Below are positions 4,595 to 5,650 of a stretch of DNA of 5,650 bases, piece after piece (position 1 is the stretch's first letter; every line of letters begins with the position of its first letter). The DNA lies in NCBI GenBank assembly GCA_027483005.1, contig JAIXVN010000117.1, positions 1 to 5,650 of the forward strand, read 5' to 3'. The position numbers and the translations under genes are program-made. Under the pieces are notes generated by a model that was not told the origin of the DNA, did not search any database, and worked only from the letters and a program-made list of their open reading frames with translations. The stretch is from Verrucomicrobiaceae bacterium (GTDB taxonomy: Bacteria > Verrucomicrobiota > Verrucomicrobiia > Verrucomicrobiales > Akkermansiaceae).

Positions 4595-5650
4595 CCCCCA
4601 TGGAAACCCCCGAGCCCCAAATCATCCTCTATCCCGGTCGGACAGGGCAGCCGGACTTTACCCTCCGCGTCGAGGGCGAGACCGTCTGGCTGACCCAGTT
4701 GGAAGTCGCGGAGCTGTTCCAGACCACCAAACAAAACGTCAGCCTCCATATCCTCAACATCCTCAAGGAGAGGGAGTTGGATGAGCATTCAGTTGTCAAG
4801 GAATCCTTGACAACTGCCGCAGATGGGAAGAACTACCGCACCAAGCTCTACCGATTGGAACTCGTCCTCGCTGTCGGTTACCGGGTCCGCTCGCCGCGCG
4901 GCACGGAGTTCCGCCAATGGGCCACCTCCCACCTCTCTGAATACCTCATCAAGGGCTTCGTCATGAACGACGAGCAGCTCAAGCACCCGGAGGGCGGCTG
5001 GGACCACTTCGACGAGCTGCTGGCCCGCATCCGGGAAATCCGCGCCTCCGAGCAGCGCTTTTACCAGAAAGTCCGCGACCTGCTCGCCCTCAGCCGCGAT
5101 TACCGGGACGACCCGGCGGAGTCCGGCCGCTTCTTCGCGGAGATCCAGAACAAGATGCTCTTCGCCGTCACCCGCCACACCGCCGCCGAGCTTGTCGTCC
5201 AGCGCGCCGATCCATCCCAGCCGAACATGAACCTCATGACCTGGAGCGGCTCCCGCGTTCGCAAGCACGACATCCTCGTGGCCAAGAACTACCTCAATGC
5301 CGACGAGGTGGACACTCTCAACCGCCTCACGGTCATCTTCCTCGAACAGGCCGAATTGCGGGTTAAGTCCGGCAAGCAGCTCGATCTTGACTACTGGCGC
5401 AGCAACGTGGACCGCCTGCTGGAGTTCAACGAACGCCCCGTCCTCCAAGGCCCGGGCCGCATGAGCCACGCGCGGATGAAGGAAATCGTTGGCGAACGCT
5501 ACGAGGAGTTTGACGGCCGCCGCCGCGAAACCGAACGCCTCGCCGCCGATGCCGAGGACGTCAAAGCCCTCGAATCCCTTGCGAAGGAAATCGAAGCAGG
5601 CAGGCCGACAGGCGAAATCAAACTCTCAGCCAAGCCAGCGGGAGAGGAGG
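4591..5650 (+). CDS. rhuM: RhuM-family protein, 3' end beyond the window
   Basis: The frame is open from 4591 to the window edge (353 codons) with no stop. It matches the RhuM family, named after a Salmonella pathogenicity-island protein of unknown biochemical function. Numbered from ATG 4600, it has ETVWLTQLEVAELFQTTKQNVSLHI (27-51), a likely helix-turn-helix, then SVVKESLTTAADGK (64-77), VGYRVRSPRGTEFRQWA (92-108), a helical RIREIRASEQRFYQKVRDL segment, HTAAEL (193-198) and LLEFNERPVL. The family is usually about 330-350 residues, so nearly all of it should be present. The C-terminal tail is charged and helical. I prefer GTG 4591: AAGGA at 4577-4581 lies 9 bases upstream, and GTGA overlaps the hsdM stop, which implies translational coupling. 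ATG 4600 is the alternative. Position directly after hsdM suggests a role tied to the methylase complex, for example as regulator or DNA-binding accessory, but this is inference. Confidence 0.9.
   Translation, partial: MTPMETPEPQIILYPGRTGQPDFTLRVEGETVWLTQLEVAELFQTTKQNVSLHILNILKERELDEHSVVKESLTTAADGKNYRTKLYRLELVLAVGYRVRSPRGTEFRQWATSHLSEYLIKGFVMNDEQLKHPEGGWDHFDELLARIREIRASEQRFYQKVRDLLALSRDYRDDPAESGRFFAEIQNKMLFAVTRHTAAELVVQRADPSQPNMNLMTWSGSRVRKHDILVAKNYLNADEVDTLNRLTVIFLEQAELRVKSGKQLDLDYWRSNVDRLLEFNERPVLQGPGRMSHARMKEIVGERYEEFDGRRRETERLAADAEDVKALESLAKEIEAGRPTGEIKLSAKPAGEE
4790..4816. repeat. Perfect 27-base palindrome inside the RhuM gene
   Basis: CAGTTGTCAAGGA (4790-4802) is followed by a single A (4803) and its exact reverse complement (4804-4816), giving 13-base arms with no mismatch. 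It encodes part of the conserved SVVKESLTT segment. It uses GTT, TTG, ACA and ACT, whereas the surrounding gene prefers GTC, CTC and ACC. It could be a binding site for a dimeric protein, a hairpin or a recombination site, or partly a by-product of the conserved peptide. Confidence 0.85.

Noticed and set aside
4789..5469. A 226-codon open frame on the minus strand opposite the RhuM gene.
   Set aside because: It mirrors the RhuM codon bias, contains no family motif, and the plus strand has a well-matched RhuM protein.

Overview
The window looks like a variable spot on a moderately GC-rich bacterial chromosome. Codon third positions are strongly G/C, genes are tightly packed, and good ribosome binding sites are scarce. 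No ribosomal or tRNA gene allows firm placement. The UvrA tails and codon style would suit Verrucomicrobiota or a relative, but that is only a guess.

Left part (1-1891). The window opens with the last 22 codons of a rightward uvrA (1-69). Tail to tail with it lies a leftward gene (106-1557) for an AAA+ ATPase of the AAA_14/DUF4143 type, with Walker A, Walker B and a PD-(D/E)XK-like C-terminal motif. It has a plausible promoter of its own (about 1605-1634). Immediately beyond is a second, headless copy of a uvrA 3' end (about 1682-1891), in frame up to its stop and about 78% identical to the first over the shared 69 bases. The ATPase gene is therefore bracketed by two diverged copies of the same gene end. 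This suggests insertion or recombination at the 3' end of uvrA.

Middle (1892-2168). This is a 277-base gene-free stretch. It holds a likely rightward terminator (1934-1971), a weak promoter candidate for the operon on the right (1975-2002), and a strong leftward terminator-like hairpin (2018-2051) that has no intact leftward gene to serve.

Right part (2169-5650). A tightly packed rightward operon runs in the order GIY-YIG nuclease-like protein (111 aa), half-length type I specificity subunit HsdS (196 aa), type I methyltransferase subunit HsdM (496 aa), and a RhuM-family protein that runs off the window's end. Spacings are 7 bases, 1 base and a GTGA overlap. HsdM plus HsdS would form a sequence-specific adenine methyltransferase. 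An HsdR translocase/nuclease, if there is one, would have to lie beyond 5650. The small GIY-YIG protein could be a nuclease that works with the methylase module, but this is inference. The RhuM gene carries a perfect 13+1+13 palindrome written in codons unlike those around it. The most notable points are the uvrA bracketing, the GIY-YIG/HsdS/HsdM/RhuM arrangement, and this palindrome.
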